From: Pseudomonas marvdashtae
GTDB taxonomy: Bacteria; Pseudomonadota; Gammaproteobacteria; Pseudomonadales; Pseudomonadaceae
Direction of reading: 5' to 3'
NCBI RefSeq assembly: GCF_014268655.2
Contig: NZ_JABWQX020000006.1
Coordinates: forward strand, 1 to 64,000
Length of the DNA stretch: 64,000 nt
Positions 19,280-29,010 of this stretch are shown in pieces. The notes beneath the pieces are model-generated. The model made no database searches, was not told the origin of the DNA, and saw only the letters and a list, made by a program, of their open reading frames with translations. Numbering within the stretch: position 1 is the stretch's first letter; every line of letters begins with the position of its first letter. A program made the position numbers and the translations under genes.

Positions 19280-19795
19280 GTGGCGAAGCAAAGTTCTCAG
19301 AAATTCATCGCGCGCAACCGCGCGCCTCGAGTGCAGATCGAGTACGACGTCGAGCTCTACGGCGCCGAGAAGAAGGTCCAGTTGCCCTTCGTCATGGGGG
19401 TGATGGCCGACCTCGCCGGCAAGCCTGCCGAGCCTCTGGCACCCGTGGCCGACCGCAAGTTCCTCGAGATCGACGTCGACAATTTCGACTCGCGCCTCAA
19501 GGCCATGCAACCTCGCGTGGCGTTCCACGTGCCGAACGAACTGACTGGCGAAGGCAACCTGAGCCTGGACCTGACCTTCGAAAGCATGGACGACTTCAGC
19601 CCTGCGGCCGTGGCTCGCAAGATCGATTCGCTGAACAAGCTGCTCGAAGCGCGCACCCAACTGGCCAACCTGCTGACCTACATGGACGGCAAGACCGGTG
19701 CCGAGGAAATCATCATGAAGGCGATCAAGGACCCAGCGCTGTTGCAAGCCCTGGCGAGCGCGCCGAAGCCCGCCGACGCTGAGCCCAAGGCTTAA
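19280..19795 (+). CDS. tssB: TssB, small T6SS sheath protein
   Basis: 171 residues. The family signature is present: NRAPRVQIEYDVE, LPFVMGVMADLAG, and RKFLEIDVDNFDSRL. TssB forms the contractile sheath with TssC, encoded 12 bases downstream. The start is GTG at 19280 with AGGAG at 19268-19272. In systems with TagJ the protein contacts TssB; no tagJ is seen in this cluster. Confidence 0.96.
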   Translation: MAKQSSQKFIARNRAPRVQIEYDVELYGAEKKVQLPFVMGVMADLAGKPAEPLAPVADRKFLEIDVDNFDSRLKAMQPRVAFHVPNELTGEGNLSLDLTFESMDDFSPAAVARKIDSLNKLLEARTQLANLLTYMDGKTGAEEIIMKAIKDPALLQALASAPKPADAEPKA

Positions 19796-19807
19796 GGACT
19801 AACGATC

Positions 19808-21304
19808 ATGAACGATTTGGTACGCGACAATCAGCCCCAGAACCTGGGCGCCACCGAAGAAACCAGCGAGTTCGCCTCGCTGTTGATGCAAGAATTCAAA
19901 CCCAAGACCGAGCGCGCCCGCGAAGCGGTCGAGACCGCCGTGCGGACCTTGGCCGAACAGGCTCTGGCGCAGACCGACCTGGTGTCCAACGACGCCATCA
20001 AGTCGATCGAGTCGATCATCGCCGCCATCGACGCCAAGCTCACCGCCCAGGTCAACCAAGTCATCCACCACCCCGACTTCCAGCAACTGGAAAGCGCCTG
20101 GCGTGGCCTGCACTACCTGGTCAACAACACCGAGACCGATGAGCAGCTCAAGATTCGCGTGCTCAACGTCTCCAAGACCGACCTGCACAAGACCCTGAAG
20201 AAATTCAAGGGCACCGCGTGGGACCAGAGCCCGATCTTCAAGAAGATGTACGAAGAAGAATACGGCCAGTTCGGCGGCGAGCCTTACGGCTGCCTGGTCG
20301 GCGACTACTACTTCGACCAGTCCCCGCCGGACGTGGAACTGCTGGGCGAGCTGTCGAAAGTCTGCGCCGCCATGCACGCACCATTCATTGCCGCCGCCTC
20401 GCCGACCGTGATGGGCATGGGCTCGTGGCAGGAACTGTCGAACCCGCGCGACCTGACCAAGATCTTCACCACCCCGGAATACGCCGGCTGGCGTTCGCTG
20501 CGCGAATCGGAAGACTCGCGCTACATCGGCCTGACCATGCCACGTTTCCTGGCACGCCTGCCGTACGGCGCCAAGACCGACCCGGTGGAAGCCTTCGCTT
20601 TCGAAGAAAGCACCGACGGTGCCGACAGCTCCAAATACACCTGGGCCAACGCTGCCTACGCGATGGCAGTGAACATCAACCGTTCGTTCAAACACTTCGG
20701 CTGGTGCTCGCGCATCCGTGGCGTGGAGTCGGGCGGTGAAGTAGAGAACCTGCCGGCCCACACCTTCCCGACCGATGACGGCGGCGTGGACATGAAGTGC
20801 CCGACCGAGATCGCCATTTCGGACCGCCGTGAAGCGGAACTGGCGAAGAACGGTTTCATGCCGCTGCTGCACAAGAAAAACACCGACTTCGCCGCGTTCA
20901 TCGGCGCCCAGTCGTTGCAAAAGCCAGCCGAATACGACGACCCGGACGCCACCGCCAACGCCAACCTGGCCGCGCGCCTGCCGTACCTGTTCGCCACCTG
21001 CCGCTTCGCCCATTACCTGAAGTGCATCGTGCGCGACAAGATCGGTTCCTTCAAAGAGAAGGACGAGATGCAGCGCTGGTTGCAGGACTGGATCCTCAAC
21101 TACGTCGACGGCGACCCGGCGCACTCCACCGAGACCACCAAGGCCCAGCATCCATTGGCTGCCGCTGAAGTGATCGTCGAAGAAGTCGAAGGCAACCCGG
21201 GGTACTACAACTCCAAGTTCTACCTGCGCCCGCACTACCAGCTCGAAGGGCTGACCGTGTCGCTGCGCCTGGTATCGAAACTGCCGTCGGCCAAGGGCGC
21301 ATAA
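19808..21304 (+). CDS. tssC: TssC, large T6SS sheath protein
   Basis: 498 residues, full length for the family, with the conserved stretches WRGLHYLVNNTETD, GEPYGCLVGDYYFDQ and CRFAHYLKCIVRDKIGSF. It assembles with TssB into the extended sheath that contracts to fire the Hcp tube, and its N-terminal helix is the usual ClpV contact. AAGGAC lies before the ATG at 19808. A palindromic repeat separates it from hcp. Confidence 0.97.
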   Translation: MNDLVRDNQPQNLGATEETSEFASLLMQEFKPKTERAREAVETAVRTLAEQALAQTDLVSNDAIKSIESIIAAIDAKLTAQVNQVIHHPDFQQLESAWRGLHYLVNNTETDEQLKIRVLNVSKTDLHKTLKKFKGTAWDQSPIFKKMYEEEYGQFGGEPYGCLVGDYYFDQSPPDVELLGELSKVCAAMHAPFIAAASPTVMGMGSWQELSNPRDLTKIFTTPEYAGWRSLRESEDSRYIGLTMPRFLARLPYGAKTDPVEAFAFEESTDGADSSKYTWANAAYAMAVNINRSFKHFGWCSRIRGVESGGEVENLPAHTFPTDDGGVDMKCPTEIAISDRREAELAKNGFMPLLHKKNTDFAAFIGAQSLQKPAEYDDPDATANANLAARLPYLFATCRFAHYLKCIVRDKIGSFKEKDEMQRWLQDWILNYVDGDPAHSTETTKAQHPLAAAEVIVEEVEGNPGYYNSKFYLRPHYQLEGLTVSLRLVSKLPSAKGA

Positions 21305-21320
21305 CACCGACCTTGACTCG

Positions 21321-21422
21321 CTCGTTCCCACGCTCTGCGTGGGAATACCGCCCGGGACGCTCCGCGTCCCAGCGACGCAGACCGTCACAAGATGCGTTAC
21401 CACGCAGAGCGTAGGAACGATC
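21321..21422. repeat. Pseudomonas GATCGTTCCCACGC-type palindromic repeat between tssC and hcp
   Basis: The unit opens with tCGTTCCCACGCTCTGCGTGGGAA and closes with an inverted counterpart CCACGCAGAGCGtaGGAACGATC. Inner palindromes are GGGACGCTCCGCGTCCC and a GACGCAGACCGTC stem. Related units occur at 58210-58323 and 58573-58604 in this window. It lies in the transcript between the sheath genes and the tube gene, 38 bases before the hcp start. Confidence 0.85.
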
Positions 21423-21459
21423 ACCAAATCAAGTGGCCAGTGCCACACAGGGAGAAAAC

Positions 21460-21948
21460 ATGGCTGTTGATATTTTCATCAAGATCGGCGACATCAAGGG
21501 CGAGTCCATGGACAAGGCCCACAAGGACGAGATCGACGTCCTGAACTGGAGCTGGGGCATGTCCCAGACCGGCAACATGCATGTTGGCAGTGGCGGTGGT
21601 GCGGGCAAGGTGAGCATCCAGGACCTGTCGCTGACCAAGTACGTCGACAAGGCATCGCCGAACCTGATGATGCACTGCGCCAGCGGCAAGCACGTCGATA
21701 AGGTCAAGCTGACCGTGCGCAAGGCCGGTGGCGAAAGCCAGGTCGAGTACATGATCATCAACCTGGAAGAAGTGCTGATCACGTCCCTGAGCACTGGCGG
21801 TTCGGGCGGCGATGATCGCCTGACCGAAAACGTCACCCTGAACTTCGCCAAGGTGATGGTGGACTACCAGCCGCAGAAAGCCGACGGCACCAAGGAAGGC
21901 GGGCCGGTCAAGTTCGGCTGGAACATCCGTCAGAACGTCAAGGTGTAA
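21460..21948 (+). CDS. hcp: Hcp, T6SS tube protein
   Basis: 162 residues from the ATG at 21460 with AGGGAGA upstream (21449-21455); an upstream in-frame start at 21433 is not needed. It matches H1-type Hcp1: MAVDIFIKIGDIKGESMDK, DVLNWSWGMSQTGNMH, and the C-terminal WNIRQNVKV. Hexamers stack to form the inner tube and chaperone small effectors such as amidases. A strong hairpin follows the gene and a repeat precedes it, so its mRNA level may be set apart from its neighbours. Confidence 0.97.
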   Translation: MAVDIFIKIGDIKGESMDKAHKDEIDVLNWSWGMSQTGNMHVGSGGGAGKVSIQDLSLTKYVDKASPNLMMHCASGKHVDKVKLTVRKAGGESQVEYMIINLEEVLITSLSTGGSGGDDRLTENVTLNFAKVMVDYQPQKADGTKEGGPVKFGWNIRQNVKV

Positions 21949-21954
21949 TCGAAC

Positions 21955-21983
21955 ACGCCCCCGGCGCCACGCGCCGGGGGTGT
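21955..21983 (+). terminator. Strong GC hairpin after hcp, probable (partial) terminator
   Basis: CCCCCGGCGC (21958-21967) and GCGCCGGGGG (21971-21980) pair perfectly around a CAC loop, with ACG/TGT extending the stem and a short TTT after it. tssE-clpV lie downstream on the same strand, so it is more likely an attenuator or mRNA stabiliser than a full stop, unless a promoter lies near 21990-22030. Confidence 0.7.
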
Positions 21984-22029
21984 TTGGTGCTTGCTCGCAA
22001 CCAATCCTTTCCCCTCCGGTGTCTGAGTC

Positions 22030-22485
22030 ATGGCCAAGCCTGCGTTTATCAATTTGTGGAAAGCCTATTCCGATTTGCTGGTCACCCATCCCGACGCGAA
22101 ACCTTGCGACGGCCCTTGGGCGAACCAATGCGCGATTCGCATGAGCATCACGCTTAATACCGAACTGACCATCAAGGTCAACAAATCCACCTACACCGAA
22201 CCCAAATGTGCCCATGGGCATGCTCGTGGGGCCGAGTCATTGGCAAATTGGCTGTGGAAACATCATCTGGGCCGCCCGTTGATCCTTGGCGGAACGGCCG
22301 CGGACCGGCGCAAGCTGCAAGACAAGACCGGCCTGATTTTCTTCAAGGATTGTTTCCAGCAAGTGGGAGAAGCCTCGGAAGGTCGCACCGGCGATCATAT
22401 CGACCTCTGGAACCGTGGCCTGACCCTAGGCTATGACGATCCGGCCTATCGATCCCGAGCGATCTGGTTCTGGGAGCTCGTATGA
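22030..22485 (+). CDS. tae4: Tae4-like T6SS peptidoglycan amidase effector
   Basis: 151 residues, no signal peptide, as expected for an Hcp/VgrG-delivered effector. The Tae4 signatures are visible: NQCAIRMS with the probable catalytic Cys34, TGLIFFKD near 100-107, and GDHIDLWN with the probable catalytic His123 and Asp125. Tae4 enzymes are NlpC/P60-type DL-endopeptidases that cut gamma-D-glutamyl-meso-diaminopimelate bonds in target-cell periplasm. It sits inside the structural operon between hcp and tssE, and its stop overlaps the next gene start by 4 bases (ATGA), the usual layout for effector and immunity. Family call is from motifs only. Confidence 0.85.
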   Translation: MAKPAFINLWKAYSDLLVTHPDAKPCDGPWANQCAIRMSITLNTELTIKVNKSTYTEPKCAHGHARGAESLANWLWKHHLGRPLILGGTAADRRKLQDKTGLIFFKDCFQQVGEASEGRTGDHIDLWNRGLTLGYDDPAYRSRAIWFWELV

Positions 22486-22931
22486 TCAAGGCCCATTGCG
22501 CGATATGGGTCGGCTGCCTGTTGACCAGCCTGACCGCCTGTGCCCAGCAGCAATCGCCATCGGCAATCTCCTCCGTCCCGGTGGAGCATGTCGTCTCGAT
22601 GGGCGGGCAAACGCTGACATTGGAGAACGACCAGGCGCGCTGCGCGCTGCGCAAACCCGACCAGACCCTGATGCCACTCGACTTGGCCTGGCCCTGCCAG
22701 TTCAGGGTCGATCGACAAGGCAAACCCCACGTCGAGACCTTCGGTGAGGTGCCTATTGTCATCGTTGTCCATGTATCTGCTGGCCCCCATAACAATCAGG
22801 AGTGTCGATCCGAGTATCGCGCCATACGCCAGATCAATGGACAACTCGAACCCTCGATAATCGCTCGTACCGCCAGCTGCATGACTGGCACAGGTGACCA
22901 GAAAAATTACACGGGCCTTTTCACTTGGTAA
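22482..22931 (+). CDS. Probable periplasmic lipoprotein immunity protein for the Tae4-like effector
   Basis: 149 residues with a signal sequence ending LTSLTACAQ; the LTAC lipobox would place lipidated Cys20 at the membrane facing the periplasm, where a peptidoglycan amidase acts. Four further Cys (C55, C67 region, C104, C124 region) could form disulfides. It does not obviously resemble the known Tai4 proteins, so immunity is inferred from position, overlap and export signal. It overlaps tssE by 7 bases. Confidence 0.6.
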   Translation: MIKAHCAIWVGCLLTSLTACAQQQSPSAISSVPVEHVVSMGGQTLTLENDQARCALRKPDQTLMPLDLAWPCQFRVDRQGKPHVETFGEVPIVIVVHVSAGPHNNQECRSEYRAIRQINGQLEPSIIARTASCMTGTGDQKNYTGLFTW

Positions 22932-23437
22932 CCGAAATCGCCACCCGCGATCGCCTGCAACCGTCCCTGCTGGACCGGCTGACCGACGACGATCCGAGCA
23001 ACCCCAAGGAAAGCGCCGACAAGCGCGTGCTCTCCCTGACCCAGCTGAAAGCCTCGGTGCTGCGGGATCTGGCGTGGCTGCTCAACACCACGTCATTGCT
23101 CGACGCCGATGCCACGCTGCACACCCCGGCGGGCACCTCGGTGGTGAATTTCGGGCTGCCGGCACTGGCGGGCAACAGTGCTTCGAACATCGATGTTCCC
23201 GCGCTGGAAAGCCTGATCCACCAAGCCATCGCCACGTTCGAGCCGCGCATCCTGCGCCACACCCTGCGCGTGCGGGCCCGGGCGACCGCCGAGATGAACC
23301 ATAACGCCTTGAGTTTCGAGATCGAAGGCGACCTCTGGGCCCAGCCGGTGCCGCTGCGCCTGATGCTGCAAACCGACCTGGACCTGGAAACCGGTCACGT
23401 GCGCGTGGTCAACGCCGACCAGCGGAGACGGCCATGA
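22925..23437 (+). CDS. tssE: TssE, gp25-like T6SS baseplate protein
   Basis: 170 residues of the gp25/TssE family ([39 protein letters not shown]). The only start that matches the family N terminus is TTG at 22925 (TTGGTAACC), overlapping the stop of the preceding gene; no good Shine-Dalgarno is seen. Translation is probably coupled to the upstream immunity gene. TssE joins TssF, TssG and TssK in the baseplate wedge; tssF follows with a 4-base overlap. Confidence 0.92.
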   Translation: MVTEIATRDRLQPSLLDRLTDDDPSNPKESADKRVLSLTQLKASVLRDLAWLLNTTSLLDADATLHTPAGTSVVNFGLPALAGNSASNIDVPALESLIHQAIATFEPRILRHTLRVRARATAEMNHNALSFEIEGDLWAQPVPLRLMLQTDLDLETGHVRVVNADQRRRP

Positions 23438-25293
23438 ACCCGCGCCTGCTCGAGCTGTACAACCAGGAACTGCACCACGTGCGCGAAAGCGCGGCGGAGT
23501 TCGCCAAGGAATACCCGAAGATCGCCAGTCGGCTGACCCTGGCCGGCATGGACTGCGCCGACCCCTACGTCGAGCGTCTGCTGGAAGGCTTTGCCTATTT
23601 GACGGCGCGGGTGCAGCTCAAGCTCGACGCCGAATACCCGACCTTCACCCACAATTTGTTGGAAATCGCCTACCCGCACTACCTTGCGCCGACGCCGTCG
23701 ATGACCGTGGTGCAGATGCAGGCCGACCCGGACGAAGGCTCGCTGAGCAGTGGATTCCCGCTGCCTCGCGACACCATCCTGCGCGCCGCCCTGGGTCGTG
23801 AATCACAGACCTGCTGCGAGTACCGCACCGCTCACGCGGTGACGTTGTGGCCGTTGCAGGTCAGCCAGGCCGAGTATTTCGGCAACCCGTCCGCCGTGCT
23901 CGGGCGCCTGGCCGCCAGCGAACCGAAAGCCAAGGCCGGCCTGCGCCTGACCCTGCGCACTGGCGCCGAGCTGCCGTTCAACAGCCTGGCCCTGGACAAC
24001 CTGCCGCTGTACTTGAGCGGCGCTGACGAACAACCGTTCCGCCTTTACGAACAACTGTTGAGTAACGCCTGCGCGGTGTTCGCTCGCCAGCCGGGCGGCG
24101 ATTGGGTCGAACGGCTGCCGCAGGATGCGTTGCGCTCCCAGGGCTTCGATGACGCCGAGGCCGCGCTGCCAGTGGTGCCGCGGGCGTTCCAGGGCTATCG
24201 CTTGCTACAGGAATATTTCGCCCTGCCGCACCGCTTCCTGTTTGTCGATTTCACCCAGCTCGGCCGTGCGGTCAAGCGCTGCGATGGCCAGGAGCTGGAA
24301 TTGATCGTGCTGTTCGACCGCCACGATCCGAGCCTGGAAGGCAGCGTCGGCGCCTCGCAATTCCTGCCGTTCTGCACGCCGGCGATCAATCTGTTTCCCA
24401 AGCGCCTGGACCGCATTCATTTGTCGGACCGAGTCAACGAACACCACGTGATCGCCGACCGCACCCGGCCGATGGATTTCGAGGTGCATTCGCTTACCGG
24501 CCTGACCGGTCATGGCACCGGGCCAGAGCAGCCGTTCCTGCCGTTCTATGCGGTGCGCGATCCGTCCCGCTATGGCCGCGACCAGGCTTACTACACCGTA
24601 AGGCGCGAACCGCGCGTGCTGTCCAGCGATCAGCGGCGCAATGGTCCGCGCTCGACTTACGTCGGCAGCGAGACCTTCGTCAGCCTGGTGGACAGTCAGC
24701 AGGCGCCCTATCGCAACGACTTGCGCCAACTGGGCGTCACCGCTTTGTGCACCAACCGCGACCTGCCGCTGTTCATGAGCGTGGGCAACGGCAAGACCGA
24801 CTTCACCCTCGCCGACAGCGCGCCGGTCGGCGCCGTGCGCTGTGTGGCAGGTCCCAGTCGTCCACGGGCCAGCCATGCCCATGACGCCAAGGCCTGGCGG
24901 TTGATCAGCCAGTTGTCGCTGAACTACTTGTCGCTGAGCGAGCAAGGCCAAGGCGCCGCCGCCCTGCGCGAACTGCTGCGCCTGTACGGCGACAGCAATG
25001 ACGCGGCGCTGCAATTGCAGATCGAAGGCCTGCGCGAAGTCAGCAGCAAGGCCTGCACCCGGCGCTTGCCGATGCCTGGGCCGATCGTGTTCGGTCGTGG
25101 CTTGGAGATCACTCTGGAATTCGATGAAAACGCGTTTCGCGGCACCGGGGTGTTCCTGCTCGGCGCAGTGTTCGAGCGCTTCCTGGCACGCTACGTGTCG
25201 ATCAACAGTTTTACCGAGACGGTGATCCGTACCACCGAACGCGGCGAGATCATGCGATGGAAAGCCAAGCCCGGACGTCGTCCGACCCTGTGA
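23434..25293 (+). CDS. tssF: TssF, T6SS baseplate protein
   Basis: 619 residues with the VasA/ImpG signature from the start ([33 protein letters not shown]). The C terminus has the typical [15 protein letters not shown]...[18 protein letters not shown] region. Two TssF and one TssG build each baseplate wedge. GGAGA precedes the ATG. It overlaps tssG by 37 bases. Confidence 0.95.
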   Translation: MNPRLLELYNQELHHVRESAAEFAKEYPKIASRLTLAGMDCADPYVERLLEGFAYLTARVQLKLDAEYPTFTHNLLEIAYPHYLAPTPSMTVVQMQADPDEGSLSSGFPLPRDTILRAALGRESQTCCEYRTAHAVTLWPLQVSQAEYFGNPSAVLGRLAASEPKAKAGLRLTLRTGAELPFNSLALDNLPLYLSGADEQPFRLYEQLLSNACAVFARQPGGDWVERLPQDALRSQGFDDAEAALPVVPRAFQGYRLLQEYFALPHRFLFVDFTQLGRAVKRCDGQELELIVLFDRHDPSLEGSVGASQFLPFCTPAINLFPKRLDRIHLSDRVNEHHVIADRTRPMDFEVHSLTGLTGHGTGPEQPFLPFYAVRDPSRYGRDQAYYTVRREPRVLSSDQRRNGPRSTYVGSETFVSLVDSQQAPYRNDLRQLGVTALCTNRDLPLFMSVGNGKTDFTLADSAPVGAVRCVAGPSRPRASHAHDAKAWRLISQLSLNYLSLSEQGQGAAALRELLRLYGDSNDAALQLQIEGLREVSSKACTRRLPMPGPIVFGRGLEITLEFDENAFRGTGVFLLGAVFERFLARYVSINSFTETVIRTTERGEIMRWKAKPGRRPTL

Positions 25294-26309
25294 ATACCCT
25301 GGAGGCGATGCACCAGGAACCCTGGGAATACGATTTCTTCCAGGCGTTGCGGCGCATCGAGTGCGAATCCCCCGAGCTGCCGCGCCTGGGCCATTCCCTG
25401 CGCCTGGCCGATGACCCGTTGCGTCTCGGACAACAGGCCGAATGCACCTTCGCCCCGGCGACTTTGGCCTCGGTACAACCGGGCGCCGACGGCACGCCGG
25501 CGCGCCTGGAGCAATTCTTCTTCGGCCTCGGCGGCCCCAACGGCCCGATGCCGCTGCACATCACTGAATACGTGCGCGAACGCCAGCGCAACAATGGCGA
25601 CAGCACCAGCAAACGCTTCCTCGATGTGTTCCACCATCGCCTGCTCAGCCTGTTCTACCGGGCCTGGGCCGAAGCACGGCCAACCGTCAGCCATGATCGT
25701 CCGGACGACGATTATTGGTCGGCGCGCCTGGCGGCACTCAGCGGCCGGGGCATGCCGAGCCTGCTCGATCAGGGGCTGATCCCCGACACGGCGAAGCTGC
25801 ATTACAGCGGCCACCTCTCGGCGCAAACGCGCTACCCGGACGGCTTGAAGGCGATTCTCGGTGAGTACTTCGGCTTGCCGGTGGAGATCGAAGAATACGT
25901 CGGCCAATGGCTGGAACTGCCGGAGCGCAGCCGCGTCGGTGTCAGCGCTCATCAACTGGGCATGGATTTCTGCCTGGGTCGTTTCGTCTGGGATCGCCAG
26001 CACAAATTCCGCATCCGCCTGGGCCCGCTCAAGCTCGTCGACTACATGGGCATGCTCCCTGGCAGCCAACCGTTCAACGAACTGGTGGCCTGGGTCGCCG
26101 AATACCTGGGCCATGAACTGGACTGGGATTTGAACCTGGTCCTGGAGCAGCCTGAAGTCCCGGCGCTACAACTCAATGGGCGTTTCCGCCTGGGTTTCAA
26201 CACCTGGCTGGGACGCCCCGAAACAGATGCCAACGATCTAATACTGGCCCGGCACTACGCCGATCAGGCCAACACCTCACAGACCTCAAGGAGCCATGAG
26301 CATGGGTGA
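25257..26309 (+). CDS. tssG: TssG, T6SS baseplate protein
   Basis: 350 residues of the VasB/ImpH family. Marks are EPWEYDFFQALRRIE near the N terminus, FFFGLGGPNGPMPLHITEY, RFLDVFHHRLLSLFYRAW and LGRFVWDRQHKFRI. The ATG at 25257 is used, though the ribosome site is weak; coupling to tssF, which it overlaps by 37 bases, is likely. It completes the TssFG wedge. Confidence 0.94.
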   Translation: MESQARTSSDPVNTLEAMHQEPWEYDFFQALRRIECESPELPRLGHSLRLADDPLRLGQQAECTFAPATLASVQPGADGTPARLEQFFFGLGGPNGPMPLHITEYVRERQRNNGDSTSKRFLDVFHHRLLSLFYRAWAEARPTVSHDRPDDDYWSARLAALSGRGMPSLLDQGLIPDTAKLHYSGHLSAQTRYPDGLKAILGEYFGLPVEIEEYVGQWLELPERSRVGVSAHQLGMDFCLGRFVWDRQHKFRIRLGPLKLVDYMGMLPGSQPFNELVAWVAEYLGHELDWDLNLVLEQPEVPALQLNGRFRLGFNTWLGRPETDANDLILARHYADQANTSQTSRSHEHG

Positions 26310-28992
26310 AATCAGTCGCGCCGCGTTGTTCGGCAAACTCAACAGCGTGGCCTACAAAGCCATCGAAGCCGCCACCGTGTTCTGCAAGCTGCGCGGTAAC
26401 CCCTATGTGGAACTGGCCCACTGGTTTCATCAGTTGCTGCAACTGCAGGATTCGGACCTGCACCGCATCATCCGCCAGTTCAACATCGAGCCGGCGCGCC
26501 TGGCCCGTGACCTGACCGAAGCACTGGACCGTCTGCCACGGGGTTCGACGTCGATCACCGACCTGTCCTCCCATGTGGAAGAAGCGGTGGAACGCGGCTG
26601 GGTCTACGGCAGCCTGATGTTCGGCGAGAGCCAGGTGCGCACCGGTTACCTGGTGCTGGGCATCCTCAAGACCCCAAGCCTGCGCCACGCGCTGCTGGGC
26701 CTGTCGTCGGAGTTCGACAAGGTCAAGGTCGAAGCCCTGAGCGAGCGCTTTGACGAATACGTCGGCGACTCGCCGGAAAACGCCCTGACCGCCAGCGACG
26801 GCTTCAATGCCGGCGCCGTGCCGGGCGAAGCCAGCGGCGCCATGGCCCCAGCCGCCATGGGCAAGCAGGAAGCCCTCAAGCGCTTTACCGTCGACCTCAC
26901 CGAGCAGGCCCGCAGCGGCAAGCTCGACCCCATCGTCGGCCGTGACGAAGAGATCCGCCAACTGGTGGACATCCTCATGCGCCGCCGGCAGAACAACCCG
27001 ATCCTCACCGGCGAAGCCGGCGTGGGCAAGACCGCCGTGGTCGAAGGCTTTGCCCTGCGCATCGTCGCCGGCGACGTGCCGCCGGCCCTCAAGGACGTGG
27101 AACTGCGCAGCCTCGACGTGGGCCTGTTGCAGGCCGGCGCGAGCATGAAAGGTGAATTCGAACAGCGCCTGCGCCAGGTCATCGAAGACGTCCAGGCCTC
27201 GCCCAAGCCGATCATTCTGTTCATCGACGAAGCCCACACCCTGGTGGGTGCCGGTGGCGCCGCCGGCACGGGTGATGCGGCCAACCTGCTCAAGCCGGCC
27301 CTGGCCCGCGGCACCTTGCGCACCGTGGCCGCCACGACCTGGGCCGAGTACAAGAAGCACATCGAAAAAGACCCGGCCCTGACCCGTCGCTTCCAAGTGG
27401 TGCAAGTGGCTGAGCCTTCGGAAGACAAGGCGCTGCTGATGATGCGCGGCGTGGCCTCTACCATGGAAAAACACCACCAGGTGCAGATCCTCGACGAAGC
27501 CCTGGAAGCCTCGGTCAAGCTGTCCCACCGCTACATTCCCGCGCGCCAGCTGCCGGACAAATCCGTAAGCCTGCTGGACACCGCCTGCGCCCGCGTCGCC
27601 ATCAGCCTGCACGCCGTGCCGGCCGAAGTGGACGACAGCCGTCGGCGCATCGAGGCGCTGGAAACCGAGCTGCAGATCATCGCCCGTGAACACGCGATTG
27701 GCATTGCCATCGGCACCCGCCAAACCCAGAGCGAAAGCCTGCTGGCCGCTGAGCGTGAGCGCTTGGCCGAGCTGGAAAGCCGTTGGGCCGAAGAGAAAAC
27801 CCTGGTGGACGAACTGCTCGCCACCCGCGCCACCCTGCGCGAGCGCGTCGGCGTGGTGGACAGCGAGGACAACAGCGAAGCTTGCGACAACGAAAGTCAC
27901 CAACTGCGCGAGAAACTGGTGGACCTGCAACAGCGCCTGACCGCCCTGCAAGGCGAAACCCCGTTGATCCTGCCGACCGTGGATTACCAGGCCGTGGCCT
28001 CGGTGGTCGCCGACTGGACCGGTATCCCGGTGGGCCGCATGGCCCGCAACGAACTGGAAACCGTGCTCAACCTCGACCAGCACCTGAAAAAACGCATCAT
28101 CGGCCAGGATCACGCCTTGCAGATGATCGCCAAACGCATCCAGACCTCCCGCGCCGGCCTCGACAACCCGAGCAAGCCGATTGGCGTGTTCATGCTCGCC
28201 GGCACCTCCGGCGTGGGCAAGACCGAAACCGCCCTGGCCCTGGCCGAAGCCATGTACGGCGGCGAACAGAACGTCATCACCATCAACATGAGCGAGTTCC
28301 AGGAAGCCCACACCGTATCCACCCTCAAGGGCGCGCCACCGGGTTACATCGGCTACGGCGAAGGCGGCGTGCTGACCGAAGCCGTGCGGCGCAAACCGTA
28401 CAGCGTGGTGCTGCTGGACGAGGTGGAAAAAGCTCACCCGGACGTCCACGAGATTTTCTTCCAAGTGTTCGACAAAGGCGTGATGGAGGACGGCGAAGGC
28501 CGGGTGATCGACTTCAAGAACACCTTGATCCTGCTGACCACCAACGCCGGCACCGAGTTGATTGCCCAGGTCTGCAAGGACCCGCGGAACGTGCCCGAGC
28601 CGGAAGAAATCGCCAAGGCCCTGCGCCAGCCGCTGCTGGAGATTTTCCCGCCGGCATTGCTCGGACGCCTGGTGACGATTCCGTACTACCCGCTCAGCGA
28701 CGAGATGCTCAAGGCGATCACCCGCCTGCAACTCAACCGCATCAAGAAGCGTGTGGAGAGCACTCACAAAGTGGCCTTCGACTACGACGACGCGGTAATC
28801 GACCTGATCGTCTCGCGCTGCACCGAAACCGAAAGCGGCGGGCGCATGATCGACACCATCCTGACCAACAGCCTGTTGCCGGACATGAGCCGCGAGTTCC
28901 TGACCCGCATGCTTGAAGGGAAAGCCTTGGCCGGCGTACGTATCAGCGCTCGGGACAATGAATTGCAATACGATTTCAGCGACGCGGCCTGA
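26302..28992 (+). CDS. clpV: ClpV, AAA+ sheath-recycling ATPase
   Basis: 896 residues from the second of two ATGs (26296, 26302). The second is preferred because AAGGAG at 26288-26293 is eight bases away, and MGEISRAALFGKLN matches the family. Two AAA+ modules are intact: Walker A GEAGVGKT near 237 with Walker B ILFIDEAH, and GTSGVGKT near 634 with Walker B VVLLDEVEKAH. The N domain (about 1-150) reads the sheath and a ClpB-type coiled middle domain is present. It disassembles contracted TssBC. Confidence 0.96.
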   Translation: MGEISRAALFGKLNSVAYKAIEAATVFCKLRGNPYVELAHWFHQLLQLQDSDLHRIIRQFNIEPARLARDLTEALDRLPRGSTSITDLSSHVEEAVERGWVYGSLMFGESQVRTGYLVLGILKTPSLRHALLGLSSEFDKVKVEALSERFDEYVGDSPENALTASDGFNAGAVPGEASGAMAPAAMGKQEALKRFTVDLTEQARSGKLDPIVGRDEEIRQLVDILMRRRQNNPILTGEAGVGKTAVVEGFALRIVAGDVPPALKDVELRSLDVGLLQAGASMKGEFEQRLRQVIEDVQASPKPIILFIDEAHTLVGAGGAAGTGDAANLLKPALARGTLRTVAATTWAEYKKHIEKDPALTRRFQVVQVAEPSEDKALLMMRGVASTMEKHHQVQILDEALEASVKLSHRYIPARQLPDKSVSLLDTACARVAISLHAVPAEVDDSRRRIEALETELQIIAREHAIGIAIGTRQTQSESLLAAERERLAELESRWAEEKTLVDELLATRATLRERVGVVDSEDNSEACDNESHQLREKLVDLQQRLTALQGETPLILPTVDYQAVASVVADWTGIPVGRMARNELETVLNLDQHLKKRIIGQDHALQMIAKRIQTSRAGLDNPSKPIGVFMLAGTSGVGKTETALALAEAMYGGEQNVITINMSEFQEAHTVSTLKGAPPGYIGYGEGGVLTEAVRRKPYSVVLLDEVEKAHPDVHEIFFQVFDKGVMEDGEGRVIDFKNTLILLTTNAGTELIAQVCKDPRNVPEPEEIAKALRQPLLEIFPPALLGRLVTIPYYPLSDEMLKAITRLQLNRIKKRVESTHKVAFDYDDAVIDLIVSRCTETESGGRMIDTILTNSLLPDMSREFLTRMLEGKALAGVRISARDNELQYDFSDAA

Positions 28993-29010
28993 CCTGCAGG
29001 AACGCGATAA

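Noticed and set aside
26197..28968. A 923-residue minus-strand open frame
   Set aside because: It mirrors clpV, which is a certain gene; His/Gln/Val-rich composition is typical of antisense frames in GC-rich DNA.
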